A DNA stretch of 33,349 bases. Origin: an uncultured Prevotella sp. (GTDB lineage: Bacteria; Bacteroidota; Bacteroidia; Bacteroidales; Bacteroidaceae). The first letter of the stretch is position 1, and the number at the start of each line of letters is the position of its first letter. Positions 23,213 through 30,765 of the stretch are shown here, in pieces. The stretch is from NCBI GenBank assembly GCA_900544825.1, contig UQWP01000040.1:1-33349 (forward strand), given 5' to 3'. The position numbers and the translations under genes are program-made. A model generated the notes under the pieces. The model saw nothing but the letters and a program-made list of their open reading frames with translations, did not search any database and was not told where the DNA came from.

Positions 23213-23255
23213 ATGGGGGGAGTTAGAGGAGTTCAACTTCTTTAACTTCCTGATA

Positions 23256-24899
23256 TTACTTCTTAGCATTCATTGCCTTCTTGGCAGCAGCTACAGCCTT
23301 GTTGTACTTAGCAGTAGCAGACTTCAAAGCCTTGGCATTGTTAGCCTTCTTGGCAGCAGCTACAGCATCATAAAGGTTCCACAACTTGAACTTAGCAGTA
23401 GCCTCCTTCTGTGACTTGGTGTAAGCAGCAGCGGCAGCCTCTGTAGCAGCCTCAGCCTCAGGAGAAGCATACTGATGCTTGTAACCATCCTGCTTGTTCC
23501 AGAAACCACGGGTGAAGTCTGGGAAGGTAACAGCAGCGCTGTTGTTGTCCATAGAAAGAGCACCCAGCTCAGCCAAAGAACACCACTCAGCCAAATCATA
23601 AACGTCCATATCCAATGGTAAACCATTCTGCAAGCAGTAAACCAGACGAGAGTCCATGATGAAGTCCATACCACCGTGACCCATCTGACGGCCCAGCTCA
23701 CCATACTTCTTCAAGATTGGATGATAATACTTCTTAATCAAAGCTTCCTTCTGCTCCTTGTTCATGAAACCATGAGCATTGAGGTTGTCCATCTGAGGAG
23801 CACCTGTACCCTTGAGCGCCTCGCCAGAAAGAGCAAACTCCTCTGTAGGATACTTGGTAGCATAACCCTTGGTACCTGTGAGCTTGAACAGACGGTTGTA
23901 TGGCTGAGGAGTCATCACGTTGTGCTGAATCTCAACCACCTTACCCTTGGCAGTACGCATCAAGGTAGTGGTATGGTCACCATTGCGGAACTCCTTGCAC
24001 TCCTTGCTGCTCTTGTTCTTCACCCAGTCCTTACCAACGAAAGACTCTGTATCCATAGCTACGAGCGTAGTGAAGCGGTCGCCACGGTGAATATTCAGAC
24101 ACTGAGCAACAGGACCCAAGCCGTGAGTAGGATAAACATCACCACGGTTCTCCATGTTATACTTCATACGCCAGTGGAGGTTGTCCTTATCATTGTCAGC
24201 TGGATCCTTCCAGTAAGCATCCCAGAAGTCCTCGAGACAATGGATATAAGCACCCTCAGCACGGATGATGTCACCGAAAACGCCATCCTGAGCCATTGCC
24301 AGCGCATTCATCTCATAGTAGTCGTAGCAGCAGTTTTCCAAGATGAAGCAATGCTTGCGAGTCTGCTCGCTCAAGTTAATCAGGCTCCAGCACTGATCCA
24401 GGTTCATGGCACTAGGAACCTCGATAGCTGTATGCTTGCCATTCTCCATCGCAAACTTGGCAACAGGGAAATGGTGGTTCCAGTCGGCAGCGATATAAAC
24501 AAGGTCGATGTCAGAACGCTTGCACAAAGCCTCATAACCCTTCGCACCGCTATAGATATCGGCAGGCTTCAAGCCCTGCTTACGCAAGTACTCCTGTGAT
24601 TTCTCTGCACGAGCCTCCTCGTAATCACACAAGGCAACGATCTCTACACCTGGAATATGGCAGAAACGCATTACTGCCCAAGGACCACGCATACCCAGAC
24701 CGACAAAGCCCACACGTACTGTCTTCAACTTTGGAGCCGTCAATCCCAAAACATTCTGCTGTCCTGCAGGACGCTCTGGTGTCTCCACTACGATTGTACC
24801 CTTGTCCCAATGCCACTTGGTGCCTGGAGACAAAGACTGAGCGCTAGCCGACAAAGAAAATGCCGCCAAAGCTGCCATCAAAAAACTCTTAATTTTCAT
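23256..24899 (-). CDS. Gfo/Idh/MocA oxidoreductase, GH109-like, with Ala/Lys-rich tail
   Basis: 547 residues from the ATG at 24899 (a GTG 18 bases upstream only lengthens the N-terminus before a complete signal peptide, LMAALAAFSLSASAQ). The NAD-binding fold starts VRVGFVGLGMRG at 61-72, with AIEVPSAMN at 158-166. The central part (EGAYIHCLEDF; YPTHGLGPVAQCLNIHRGDR at 256-275; GTKGYATKYP) fits GH109-type enzymes, which use NAD to cleave N-acetylgalactosaminides by a redox-elimination route. Residues about 480-547 form a low-complexity Ala/Lys-rich helix with the unit AVAAAKKA twice. The protein is exported, which suits glycan or mucin degradation. Activity is inferred, not proven. Confidence 0.85.
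   Translation of the reverse strand: MKIKSFLMAALAAFSLSASAQSLSPGTKWHWDKGTIVVETPERPAGQQNVLGLTAPKLKTVRVGFVGLGMRGPWAVMRFCHIPGVEIVALCDYEEARAEKSQEYLRKQGLKPADIYSGAKGYEALCKRSDIDLVYIAADWNHHFPVAKFAMENGKHTAIEVPSAMNLDQCWSLINLSEQTRKHCFILENCCYDYYEMNALAMAQDGVFGDIIRAEGAYIHCLEDFWDAYWKDPADNDKDNLHWRMKYNMENRGDVYPTHGLGPVAQCLNIHRGDRFTTLVAMDTESFVGKDWVKNKSSKECKEFRNGDHTTTLMRTAKGKVVEIQHNVMTPQPYNRLFKLTGTKGYATKYPTEEFALSGEALKGTGAPQMDNLNAHGFMNKEQKEALIKKYYHPILKKYGELGRQMGHGGMDFIMDSRLVYCLQNGLPLDMDVYDLAEWCSLAELGALSMDNNSAAVTFPDFTRGFWNKQDGYKHQYASPEAEAATEAAAAAYTKSQKEATAKFKLWNLYDAVAAAKKANNAKALKSATAKYNKAVAAAKKAMNAKK
23275..23366 (-). repeat. 23-bp exact direct repeat within the GH109-like gene
   Basis: 23275-23297 and 23344-23366 are identical, 69 bases apart (23 codons). 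They encode the two AVAAAKKA units of the C-terminal tail and indicate a recent internal duplication or strong codon homogeneity. Confidence 0.8.
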
Positions 24900-25044
24900 C
24901 CCTAAAGTTAGCAACACTTACTGTTAGTAATTATAATTAATAGGTTCTGATCAACATCTAGGTTTCTCAGCAATTCTCTCAAATCAGCACTCCATTCATC
25001 TTAGTGTTGCATTAGAAAACAAATGGAACGCTGAAATGACTCTG

Positions 25045-25052
25045 CAAAAGTA
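25045..25052 (-). promoter_or_regulatory. -7 box of the GH109-like gene, with long leader
   Basis: TACTTTTG on the minus strand followed by CAGAG. Its start would be near 25038, giving an unusually long leader of about 140 bases to the ATG at 24899. In the leader GCAACACT (24911-24918) can pair with AGTGTTGC (25003-25010). I recognise no known riboswitch. Confidence 0.5.
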
Positions 25053-25146
25053 CAAATAAAAAATGAAATACAGAATCTTTTTAGTCTTTTTTTATGGTTA
25101 AAGGGACAATTCCAGGCTTTTAACAGGAAAAACGCTCTGAATCAGA

Positions 25147-25193
25147 ATGACAGAAACAAGAAAACGCTAAATGATAGAAACAAGAAAACCGCT
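25147..25193. repeat. Tandem direct repeat, period 24
   Basis: ATGACAGAAACAAGAAAACG at 25147-25166 is repeated with one change and one extra C at 25171-25193. The second copy runs into the hairpin at 25182-25218. Confidence 0.65.
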
Positions 25194-25218
25194 TCGCCTA
25201 AAGCGAAACGGTTTTCTT
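25182..25218 (-). terminator. Hairpin over the stop codon of the GH10-like gene
   Basis: 25182-25197 pairs with 25203-25218 over 16 bp; the one mismatch on the plus strand is a G-U pair on the minus strand. It overlaps the last codons and stop of the minus-strand gene. The minus strand continues with a broken T-rich run, so it may be a weak terminator or an mRNA 3'-end stabiliser. Confidence 0.55.
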
Positions 25219-26706
25219 TTTACCCTTGCTCTCGTTACCTACTCGATCGAGCGCAGTAACGACATAGGTATATTTCTGATCCTTTACGTATGGTATCGGA
25301 TAGGTGGTATCGTAAACAACTGCCTGGAGAGCGGTGACATCATTGAGATTTACAGGCGCTCCCTTTTCGAAACGGTAGATGGCAAAGCGGTTGGCTACAT
25401 CGCCCCATTTCTTCTTCTTTGCCTTTGGAGCCTTCCAGGTAAGCAGAGGTCCCTTCTCTGTCCACTCCATCTTCAGACTCTTCACACCCTTTGGCGCCTT
25501 ATCGTCGAGGAACGGCATCAATGGAGGAAGCGAAGGATATTTCCAGTAATAATCGCGCAGAGTATGACCGATATTGCCTACATTATCTGCAGCAGTCTTG
25601 GCATACCAGAGCACAGTGCCCTGTACATTATTCATCTGCTGGTGAAGGCGATGCTTGGCTGGCAACTGATGACTCTTCGGATTGGCAGGATCGGCAAACT
25701 TAGCGGTACGCTCAATATCCTCACCTATATAAAGAGGACGGTTGCCGGCATACTTGTTCCACCACTGGATGAGGGTCTTGTAATCTGCCGCCTTGTTACC
25801 TATCTCCCAATAGATCTGAGGCACGCAGTAATCGATGAAGCCATTGTTAACCCAGAGGAGAACATCGGCATAGAGATCATCGTAGTTCTGAAGGCCGAAG
25901 GTCTGAGATCCGATAGGAGAGTTTTTCCTGTTGCGATAGATACCGAAAGGAGAAACGCCGAACTTCACCCAAGGCTTGACACGATGGATGGTTTCACCCA
26001 ACTGCTTGACGAACCGGCTCACATTGTCTCTTCTCCAGTCACCGATATTGCGGAAACCACGAGGATTGGCTGCATACATCTGCTGATCAGGAATCTGCTT
26101 GCCAGCTACCGGATAAGGATAGAAGTAGTCGTCGATATGGAAACCATCGATATCATAACGGCTCACGATATCAGCAGCCACCTGACAGGTATAATCGGCA
26201 GCCTCCTGGAGAGCCGGATTGAGAAGCACGAGATTATCATAGTTGAAACAGAGGTTCGGATGCTTCTTCACTACGCTCTGGGATGATACCTGGGAGAACG
26301 AAGTAGAACCATGCTTAGCACGGTAAGGATTGATCCAGGCATGAATCTCCATTCCACGCTGATGACACTGCTCAACCATCCACTCCAGCGGGTCCCAATA
26401 AGGCGACGGAGCCTTGCCCTGGACACCGGTAAGGAACTTGCTCCAAGGTTCGAGGTCGCTCTGATAAAGGGCATCGCATTCGGCACGCACCTGGAAGATG
26501 ATGGCATTCACGCCATCCTTCTGCAATTCATTGAGCTGTTGGGTAAGCATCGACTGGATCTGCTGGGTAGATTTACCCAAATACTGTCCGTTGACACACT
26601 GGATCCAGGCGCCACGGAATTCACGTTTGTTCTGTGCCATCAGCGAAGTCTGAAACATCAGTATCATCGCCAAAATCAGCATCCCTAAGATTTTCTCTCT
26701 TCTCAC
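25198..26706 (-). CDS. GH10-like glycosyl hydrolase (DigH/YddW family), secreted
   Basis: 502 residues from a GTG at 26706, chosen because it supplies the basic N-terminus (MRREKILG) of the signal peptide; the next ATG is 24 bases in. After the signal (about 1-25) a TIM-barrel domain of the glycosyl-hydrolase-like 10 family spans about 28-390: REFRGAWIQCVNGQYLG, GVNAIIFQVRAECDALY, GMEIHAWINPYRA, YDIDGFHIDDYFYPYP and VPQIYWEIGNK. Related E. coli DigH cleaves denuded peptidoglycan glycan strands during division. A C-terminal beta domain, probably fibronectin-like, follows (GVKSLKMEWTEKGPLLTWKAP; YTYVVTALDRVGNES). Peptidoglycan or glycan substrate is inferred. Downstream 3'-end hairpin overlaps its stop. 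Confidence 0.88.
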   Translation of the reverse strand: MRREKILGMLILAMILMFQTSLMAQNKREFRGAWIQCVNGQYLGKSTQQIQSMLTQQLNELQKDGVNAIIFQVRAECDALYQSDLEPWSKFLTGVQGKAPSPYWDPLEWMVEQCHQRGMEIHAWINPYRAKHGSTSFSQVSSQSVVKKHPNLCFNYDNLVLLNPALQEAADYTCQVAADIVSRYDIDGFHIDDYFYPYPVAGKQIPDQQMYAANPRGFRNIGDWRRDNVSRFVKQLGETIHRVKPWVKFGVSPFGIYRNRKNSPIGSQTFGLQNYDDLYADVLLWVNNGFIDYCVPQIYWEIGNKAADYKTLIQWWNKYAGNRPLYIGEDIERTAKFADPANPKSHQLPAKHRLHQQMNNVQGTVLWYAKTAADNVGNIGHTLRDYYWKYPSLPPLMPFLDDKAPKGVKSLKMEWTEKGPLLTWKAPKAKKKKWGDVANRFAIYRFEKGAPVNLNDVTALQAVVYDTTYPIPYVKDQKYTYVVTALDRVGNESKGKKKTVSL

Positions 26707-26715
26707 TTTTTTATA

Positions 26716-26743
26716 TTTAATGTTAAATGTTAATTGTTAAATG
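26716..26743. repeat. Four 7-bp direct repeats (TTAAATG-type)
   Basis: Units TTTAATG, TTAAATG, TTAATTG, TTAAATG in the 37-base gap between the TRIC-type gene and the GH10-like gene. The same unit is found after the SulP gene at 13861-13881. Confidence 0.6.
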
Positions 26744-27391
26744 TTATTTTTTCTCATCCTCATCACGCAGCGTAGGCAGCGAGATATGGTATTTCACGGC
26801 GAGCAGTCGGATGATGCAGACCGTGAGGAAGGAGGCAACCACTGTAATATAGAGGCTTAAGCCCAGATAGCTGAATGCCCAGTAAACCAGTCCGCCCAAC
26901 ACACAAGCCATCGCATAGATCTCCTTACGGAAGATAACCGGTTCCTCGTTGAGAAGCACATCGCGGATGACTCCTCCAAAGGAGCCCGTGATACATCCCA
27001 TGATGATAGCTACCCAGAATGGGAAGCCACAATCGAGGGTCTTCTGGATTCCGGCGATATTGAAAAGCGCCAAACCGAGGGTATCGAAAAGAAACCAGGT
27101 ATTGTCTAGACGCTTCAGATAATGATGGCATACAATCACCACCAGTTGTGCCAAGAACGTAAACAGAAGATAGATAGGACTCGACATCCAGAAAGGATTC
27201 AAGCCCAGCATCACGTCGCGGATAGTTCCGCCTCCGATGGCTACAGCCACACCACATACAAATCCGCCCAGCCAATCATAATGCTTGCTGGCGGCAAGTC
27301 TGATGCCCGAAAGGGCAAATGCAAAGGTTCCAATGAACTCGATGACGCTCTGGAGAGTCATCACCAGTTCCGGGTCTTGATGAATAGTCAT
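26744..27391 (-). CDS. TRIC-type cation channel / YadS-UPF0126 membrane protein
   Basis: 215 residues with about seven membrane helices arranged as two homologous halves. Each half has a glycine-rich motif followed by RDV: VAIGGGTIRDVMLG (about 50-63) and TGSFGGVIRDVLLNEEP (about 137-153). This is the bacterial trimeric intracellular cation channel family. The second Met (residue 11, before TLQSVIEFIG) is an alternative start. It probably shares a transcript with the GH10-like gene, 37 bases downstream. Physiological role unclear. Confidence 0.9.
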   Translation of the reverse strand: MTIHQDPELVMTLQSVIEFIGTFAFALSGIRLAASKHYDWLGGFVCGVAVAIGGGTIRDVMLGLNPFWMSSPIYLLFTFLAQLVVIVCHHYLKRLDNTWFLFDTLGLALFNIAGIQKTLDCGFPFWVAIIMGCITGSFGGVIRDVLLNEEPVIFRKEIYAMACVLGGLVYWAFSYLGLSLYITVVASFLTVCIIRLLAVKYHISLPTLRDEDEKK

Positions 27392-27416
27392 TTTCTCGTA
27401 ATAAATTATTTGATGT

Positions 27417-27483
27417 GGGGGATTTCAAATCCCCCGGTTTTTAAAGGTCGAACATTTTTTTACGACGGATTGCAAATCCGTCG
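27417..27483. repeat. Pair of REP-like palindromes
   Basis: 27417-27435 is a perfect palindrome around one C (arms GGGGGATTT). 27463-27483 is a 9-bp stem (CGACGGATT with 75-83) with a 3-base loop. Both share the core GGATTnCAAATCC. Neither is followed by a T-run in either direction, so they are not terminators. They sit between rarA and the TRIC-type gene and resemble REP/BIME-type intergenic repeats. Confidence 0.65.
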
Positions 27484-27489
27484 GAACGC

Positions 27490-28767
27490 CTAGCGGTTCT
27501 TGAATCTTTCTCCCCAGCAGGTAACCATCCAGTTATAGAGGCGTTCTTCTGAAGGAGAATGCTGCGGATGCCAGAACCTGGCGTCTTTCAGCTCATCAGG
27601 TAGATATTGCTGCTCTGTGAAATGCCCCGGATAATCGTGAGGATATTTATAGCCATCATGATAGCCCAGGTCTTTCATCAGTTTGGTAGGTGCATTGCGG
27701 ATATGCAGCGGCACAGGCAGATTCCCCGTCTGCTTCACCGTGGCAATGGCATCATTGATGCCCAGATATGCACTGTTGCTCTTCGGACTGGTTGCGAGAT
27801 ACACCACCGCTTCGGCAAGTGCAATCCTAGCCTCAGGCCAGCCTATCTTCATCACCGTATCGAAGGCAGCATTTGCCAGCAGGAGAGCATTCGGATTCGC
27901 CAGCCCCACATCCTCGCTTGCACTGATCACCACTCTACGGGCGATAAACTGCGGATCTTCGCCGCCCTCTATCATACGCGCCATCCAATAGAGCGCCGCA
28001 TCAGGGTCACTGCCTCGAATGCTCTTGATGAAGGCAGAGATGATATCATAATGCATCTCGCCCTGCTTATCATAAGCCAGTGGATTCTGCTGCAACTGTT
28101 CCTCTACCATCTTATCGGTGATAACCACTTCCTCGCTACCAGCAGATTCCACCACCAGTTCCAGGATATTGAGCAGTTTCCGGGCATCACCGCCACTGAA
28201 GCGGAGCATGGCTGCGGTTTCCTTCAACTCAATCTTCTTCTGCTTGAGTTCCACATCCTCGGTGATGGCACGCTGCAGGAGTCCCTCCAGGTCTTCCTTC
28301 TCCAACGATTTGAGCACATAGAGCTGGCAACGGGAGAGGAGCGGACGGATGACCTCGAAAGAGGGATTTTCGGTGGTAGCACCTATCAGGGTGACAATAC
28401 CCTTCTCCACCGCCCCCAGCAGAGAGTCCTGCTGACTCTTGGAGAAGCGGTGAATCTCATCTATAAATAAGATAGGAGAAGCAGAATTGAAGAATCTGCC
28501 ACTCTTCGCCCTCTCTATCACCTCGCGCACATCCTTTACGCCACTGGTAACGGCAGAAAGGGTGTAGAAAGGAACCTGCAGGGTCTGGGCTACGATTTGA
28601 GCCAAAGTAGTCTTGCCCACTCCCGGAGGCCCCCAGAGGATAAAAGAGGATATGCGCCCTGCGTCTATCATCTTGCGCAGCACGGCACCCTCACCCACCA
28701 GATGCTTCTGTCCGACATAATCGGCGAGCGAGCGAGGTCTCATTCTTTCAGCTAACGGTTCACTCAT
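27490..28767 (-). CDS. rarA: Replication-associated recombination protein A (MgsA/RarA)
   Basis: 425 residues from the ATG at 28767. A 30-residue upstream extension is in frame but would cover the -7 box at 28787-28794, so it is rejected. Motifs: RPRSLADYVGQKHLVG at 10-25, Walker A GPPGVGKTT at 46-54, Walker B ILFIDEIHRF at 99-108, sensor GATTENPSF at 129-137, and the C-terminal tetramerisation part (YLGINDAIATV; LPVPLHIRNAPTKLMK; YKYPHDYPGHF). RarA is a DNA-dependent AAA+ ATPase acting at stalled replication forks. Full length. Confidence 0.95.
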   Translation of the reverse strand: MSEPLAERMRPRSLADYVGQKHLVGEGAVLRKMIDAGRISSFILWGPPGVGKTTLAQIVAQTLQVPFYTLSAVTSGVKDVREVIERAKSGRFFNSASPILFIDEIHRFSKSQQDSLLGAVEKGIVTLIGATTENPSFEVIRPLLSRCQLYVLKSLEKEDLEGLLQRAITEDVELKQKKIELKETAAMLRFSGGDARKLLNILELVVESAGSEEVVITDKMVEEQLQQNPLAYDKQGEMHYDIISAFIKSIRGSDPDAALYWMARMIEGGEDPQFIARRVVISASEDVGLANPNALLLANAAFDTVMKIGWPEARIALAEAVVYLATSPKSNSAYLGINDAIATVKQTGNLPVPLHIRNAPTKLMKDLGYHDGYKYPHDYPGHFTEQQYLPDELKDARFWHPQHSPSEERLYNWMVTCWGERFKNR

Positions 28768-28786
28768 ATCAATTATTTTTTCGCCA

Positions 28787-28794
28787 CAAAGGTA
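28787..28794 (-). promoter_or_regulatory. -7 box of rarA
   Basis: TACCTTTG on the minus strand, followed by TGGCG. The leader would be only about 13 bases. This position decides the translation start at 28767. Confidence 0.65.
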
Positions 28795-28874
28795 ATGAAA
28801 AAAAACGAAACACGCATAAGTTTTTAGGATAAAAGAAAAAAAAATGCAGAAAAGCAAAAAAATAAGCTAGAAAA

Positions 28875-28906
28875 TTTGGATATATAAAAAGAAGTACTTA
28901 CTTTTG
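28875..28906 (+). promoter_or_regulatory. Promoter of the acidic-tail protein gene
   Basis: TTTG at 28875-28878, 20 bases, then TACTTTTG at 28899-28906. The ATG at 28927 lies 20 bases after the -7 box, so the leader is short. Confidence 0.75.
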
Positions 28907-28926
28907 CAATCAAAATACGTACAACA

Positions 28927-29736
28927 ATGAGAAATGAAAAAAAAATCACCCTCAAGACATTGACCAAGAGCAGTGTCTGGAATCTCCAGGAGAATGATGT
29001 TTTCCGTCTCTGGGAAGCTGCCGAGAAAGACAACGACCTGAAGGACAATCAGCGTAGATACCTCGACATCATTCGTAGTGCTTTCGAGATTGAGCCAGTC
29101 AAGATTGACCGTACTGAAGTGCTCGATAAGTTGATGGACCGTGGCTTCAAGATCGGTACCTTCCGTATCGACGACAAGAACGAAAAGTATGCCATCAAGA
29201 AGCGCCCTATCATGCGTGTGACTGACCTCACCTACGAGAACATCGGTCATATAACTGCGACCAAACTCGTCGAAGTGCTGGAGCGTAACTTTGGCGGTGG
29301 CTGGGACAGTCTGTCTCAGAGCATCAAGGATATCATCGAGAGCGGTTTCGACATCAGTACCACTACCCTTCCAAAGGATCGCCTGAAGAAACCAGGTGGC
29401 CTCTACGAGAAGAAGCTCGCTGATGACTACGAAGTGCTCGTAGTGCCTAAGGGCACCTGGGTTGAGGCAATCTTCGCCAAGGAGAAGCCAAAGCAGGAGA
29501 AAATCCGCATGAAGTTTATGGATGACGACATGGACCGCGATGAGGATGTGCTGGACCGTGACGACGATGAAGATGAGGATGCACCAGAGATTGAGGATCA
29601 CTACAATGATCCTGATGAGGACGATGATGCATTCGATGACGACAAGCTCACCGAGGAAAGCTACCGTACTACCTTTGAGGATCCAGAGAACCTGGGACTC
29701 GATGATGCAGAGGACGTAGCTGATGACGATTATTAA
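28927..29736 (+). CDS. Conserved protein with long acidic C-terminal tail, unknown function
   Basis: 269 residues, no signal peptide. Residues 1-185 form a mixed-charge, probably helical domain (SSVWNLQENDVFRLWEAAEK; LMDRGFKIGTFRID; NFGGGWDSLSQSIKDIIESG). Residues about 198-269 are extremely acidic, with runs of Asp and Glu (DDDEDEDAPEIEDHYNDPDE), like nucleic-acid-mimic or chaperone tails. I do not recognise the family. It heads a group of three rightward genes; the next two encode small membrane proteins 32 and 27 bases apart. The strong, well-spaced promoter suggests high expression. Confidence 0.8.
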   Translation: MRNEKKITLKTLTKSSVWNLQENDVFRLWEAAEKDNDLKDNQRRYLDIIRSAFEIEPVKIDRTEVLDKLMDRGFKIGTFRIDDKNEKYAIKKRPIMRVTDLTYENIGHITATKLVEVLERNFGGGWDSLSQSIKDIIESGFDISTTTLPKDRLKKPGGLYEKKLADDYEVLVVPKGTWVEAIFAKEKPKQEKIRMKFMDDDMDRDEDVLDRDDDEDEDAPEIEDHYNDPDEDDDAFDDDKLTEESYRTTFEDPENLGLDDAEDVADDDY

Positions 29737-29768
29737 AATATACATTATTATATAATAAGGAGAAAGAA

Positions 29769-29990
29769 ATGAACGCAGTAGTAGGATTATTCGCATTAAT
29801 CGTGGTAGCAATCGTAGGTTGGGCTATCGCAGAATTCAAGTACAAGACCTTCACCTTTACCCGTTCTGAGAAGGATATCGAGGAAGAGAAAGAGTTGGAG
29901 GAGCAGAAGCGTGCCGAGGGTTTCAAGGAGATGAACATCCGCGACATTATGCGTAAGAACTCTACCAATGGCTACAATGCCGTAGGTTAA
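29769..29990 (+). CDS. Small single-pass membrane protein
   Basis: 73 residues. One N-terminal membrane helix (VVGLFALIVVAIVGWAIAEF, about 4-23), then KYKTFTFTRSEKD and a highly charged helix (EEEKELEEQKRAEGFKEMNI) and a short tail. AAGGAGAAAG precedes the ATG, a good ribosome binding site. It probably sits in the inner membrane with its charged helix in the cytoplasm, perhaps binding the acidic or basic surfaces of neighbour proteins. Function unknown. Confidence 0.8.
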   Translation: MNAVVGLFALIVVAIVGWAIAEFKYKTFTFTRSEKDIEEEKELEEQKRAEGFKEMNIRDIMRKNSTNGYNAVG

Positions 29991-30017
29991 AGAGGGACTT
30001 TTAAACTCTAAAAGAAA

Positions 30018-30245
30018 ATGATGATACAATACACCATCATTGCAACGATACTGGCGGTATGCATTCTGTATGCCGCCTTTCGCATTTACAAATCGTTGCA
30101 ACAGGCAAACAAATGCAAGGACGGCAACTACCGGTGCAGTGGTTGCGCTTTTTACGAACAGTGCAAGAAGAAGGGAAAGCTGGATTCCACAAACAAGAAG
30201 CAGGACTCTACAAAAAGAAAGTTGGATTCTACAAAGAATCACTAG
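30018..30245 (+). CDS. Small Cys-containing membrane protein with heptad repeat tail
   Basis: 75 residues (an ATG one codon later also works). A membrane helix at about 5-22, then a Cys-rich segment CKDGNYRCSGCAFYEQCKKK with four Cys in a pattern reminiscent of FeoB-associated Cys-rich proteins, though it is not near a feoB gene. The end is three 7-residue units (LDSTNKK, QDSTKRK, LDSTKNH) encoded by 21-base repeats at 30180-30242. It is third in the acidic-tail group. A metal or redox role is suggested by the Cys pattern but is speculative. Confidence 0.7.
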   Translation: MMIQYTIIATILAVCILYAAFRIYKSLQQANKCKDGNYRCSGCAFYEQCKKKGKLDSTNKKQDSTKRKLDSTKNH

Positions 30246-30312
30246 AATTGAATAGAGAAAATGAATATTTTTGAAAAAAAACGAATAATTTTCGAAAAAA
30301 GATGCGGAAAGA

Positions 30313-30344
30313 TTTGGTGGATTCAAAAAAAAGTAGTACCTTTG
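30313..30344 (+). promoter_or_regulatory. Promoter of tRNA-Cys
   Basis: TTTG at 30313-30316, 20 bases, then TACCTTTG at 30337-30344, 37 bases before the tRNA. Confidence 0.7.
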
Positions 30345-30381
30345 CACTCGCTTATCAGAAATGGTAACTAAAACTCTACAA

Positions 30382-30452
30382 GGTGTCTTAACCGAGCGGT
30401 TAGGTAACGGTCTGCAAAACCGTGTAGAGCGGTTCGACTCCGCTAGACACCT
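30382..30452 (+). tRNA. tRNA-Cys (GCA anticodon)
   Basis: Acceptor GGTGTCT (30382-30388) pairs with AGACACC (30445-30451). The anticodon stem ACGGT/ACCGT encloses CTGCAAA with anticodon GCA at 30414-30416. T-loop GTTCGACTC is present and the discriminator base is T, as is usual for tRNA-Cys. CCA is not encoded. It is followed at once by a terminator. Confidence 0.95.
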
Positions 30453-30456
30453 CGCA

Positions 30457-30490
30457 AAAAGGAAATCCTTACAAAAGGGTTTCCTTTTTT
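30457..30490 (+). terminator. Terminator after tRNA-Cys
   Basis: 30457-30468 pairs with 30477-30488 (12 bp, one G-U), loop of 8, then a T-run. Confidence 0.9.
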
Positions 30491-30652
30491 GTTTTCTATA
30501 TCTTCCCTACAGAATCCCTTTCACACTAGTCATTAATTAAATAAATGTAGGATTACTGGGGAAAAACTAAAGAAAAACAGAGCAAATTGAAGAAAAAAGC
30601 ATTTTTTTTAAAAATAGTTTAGAAATTATTTTTTTAAACCAAATATTTTTGC

Positions 30653-30660
30653 TACCTTTG
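30653..30660 (+). promoter_or_regulatory. -7 box of the FdtA-like/aminotransferase pair
   Basis: TACCTTTG followed by CAAACG. The -33 region is a T-run near 30628-30635 rather than a clear TTTG. The leader would be about 170 bases. Confidence 0.55.
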
Positions 30661-30719
30661 CAAACGTTATCCTGAATACAATCTTTTTACCTTAAAGAAA
30701 ACTAATACCTATTGAATGT

Positions 30720-30765
30720 AGAGCAGTTGTCTGAGAAGATAGCTGCTCTTTACTTTTTAATTTTC
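30720..30765 (+). terminator. Leader hairpin with T-rich tail, possible attenuator
   Basis: 30720-30732 pairs with 30737-30749 over 13 bp (two G-U), with a GAGA tetraloop, followed by TTACTTTTTAATTTT. It lies between the -7 box at 30653 and the first gene at 30839, so it may reduce read-through into the pair until overcome. Confidence 0.6.

Noticed and set aside
27417..27483. rarA terminator
   Set aside because: Neither hairpin is followed by a T-run in the direction of rarA transcription; the T-run near 27455 is on the wrong side.
28768..28857. 30-residue N-terminal extension of RarA
   Set aside because: It covers the -7 box at 28787-28794, is not RarA-like, and the family starts at the MSEPLAERMRP segment.
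28867..29811. 314-codon open frame on the minus strand with hydrophobic stretches
   Set aside because: It is antisense to the acidic-tail gene; the Val/Ile-rich runs are the complement of Asp/Glu codons.
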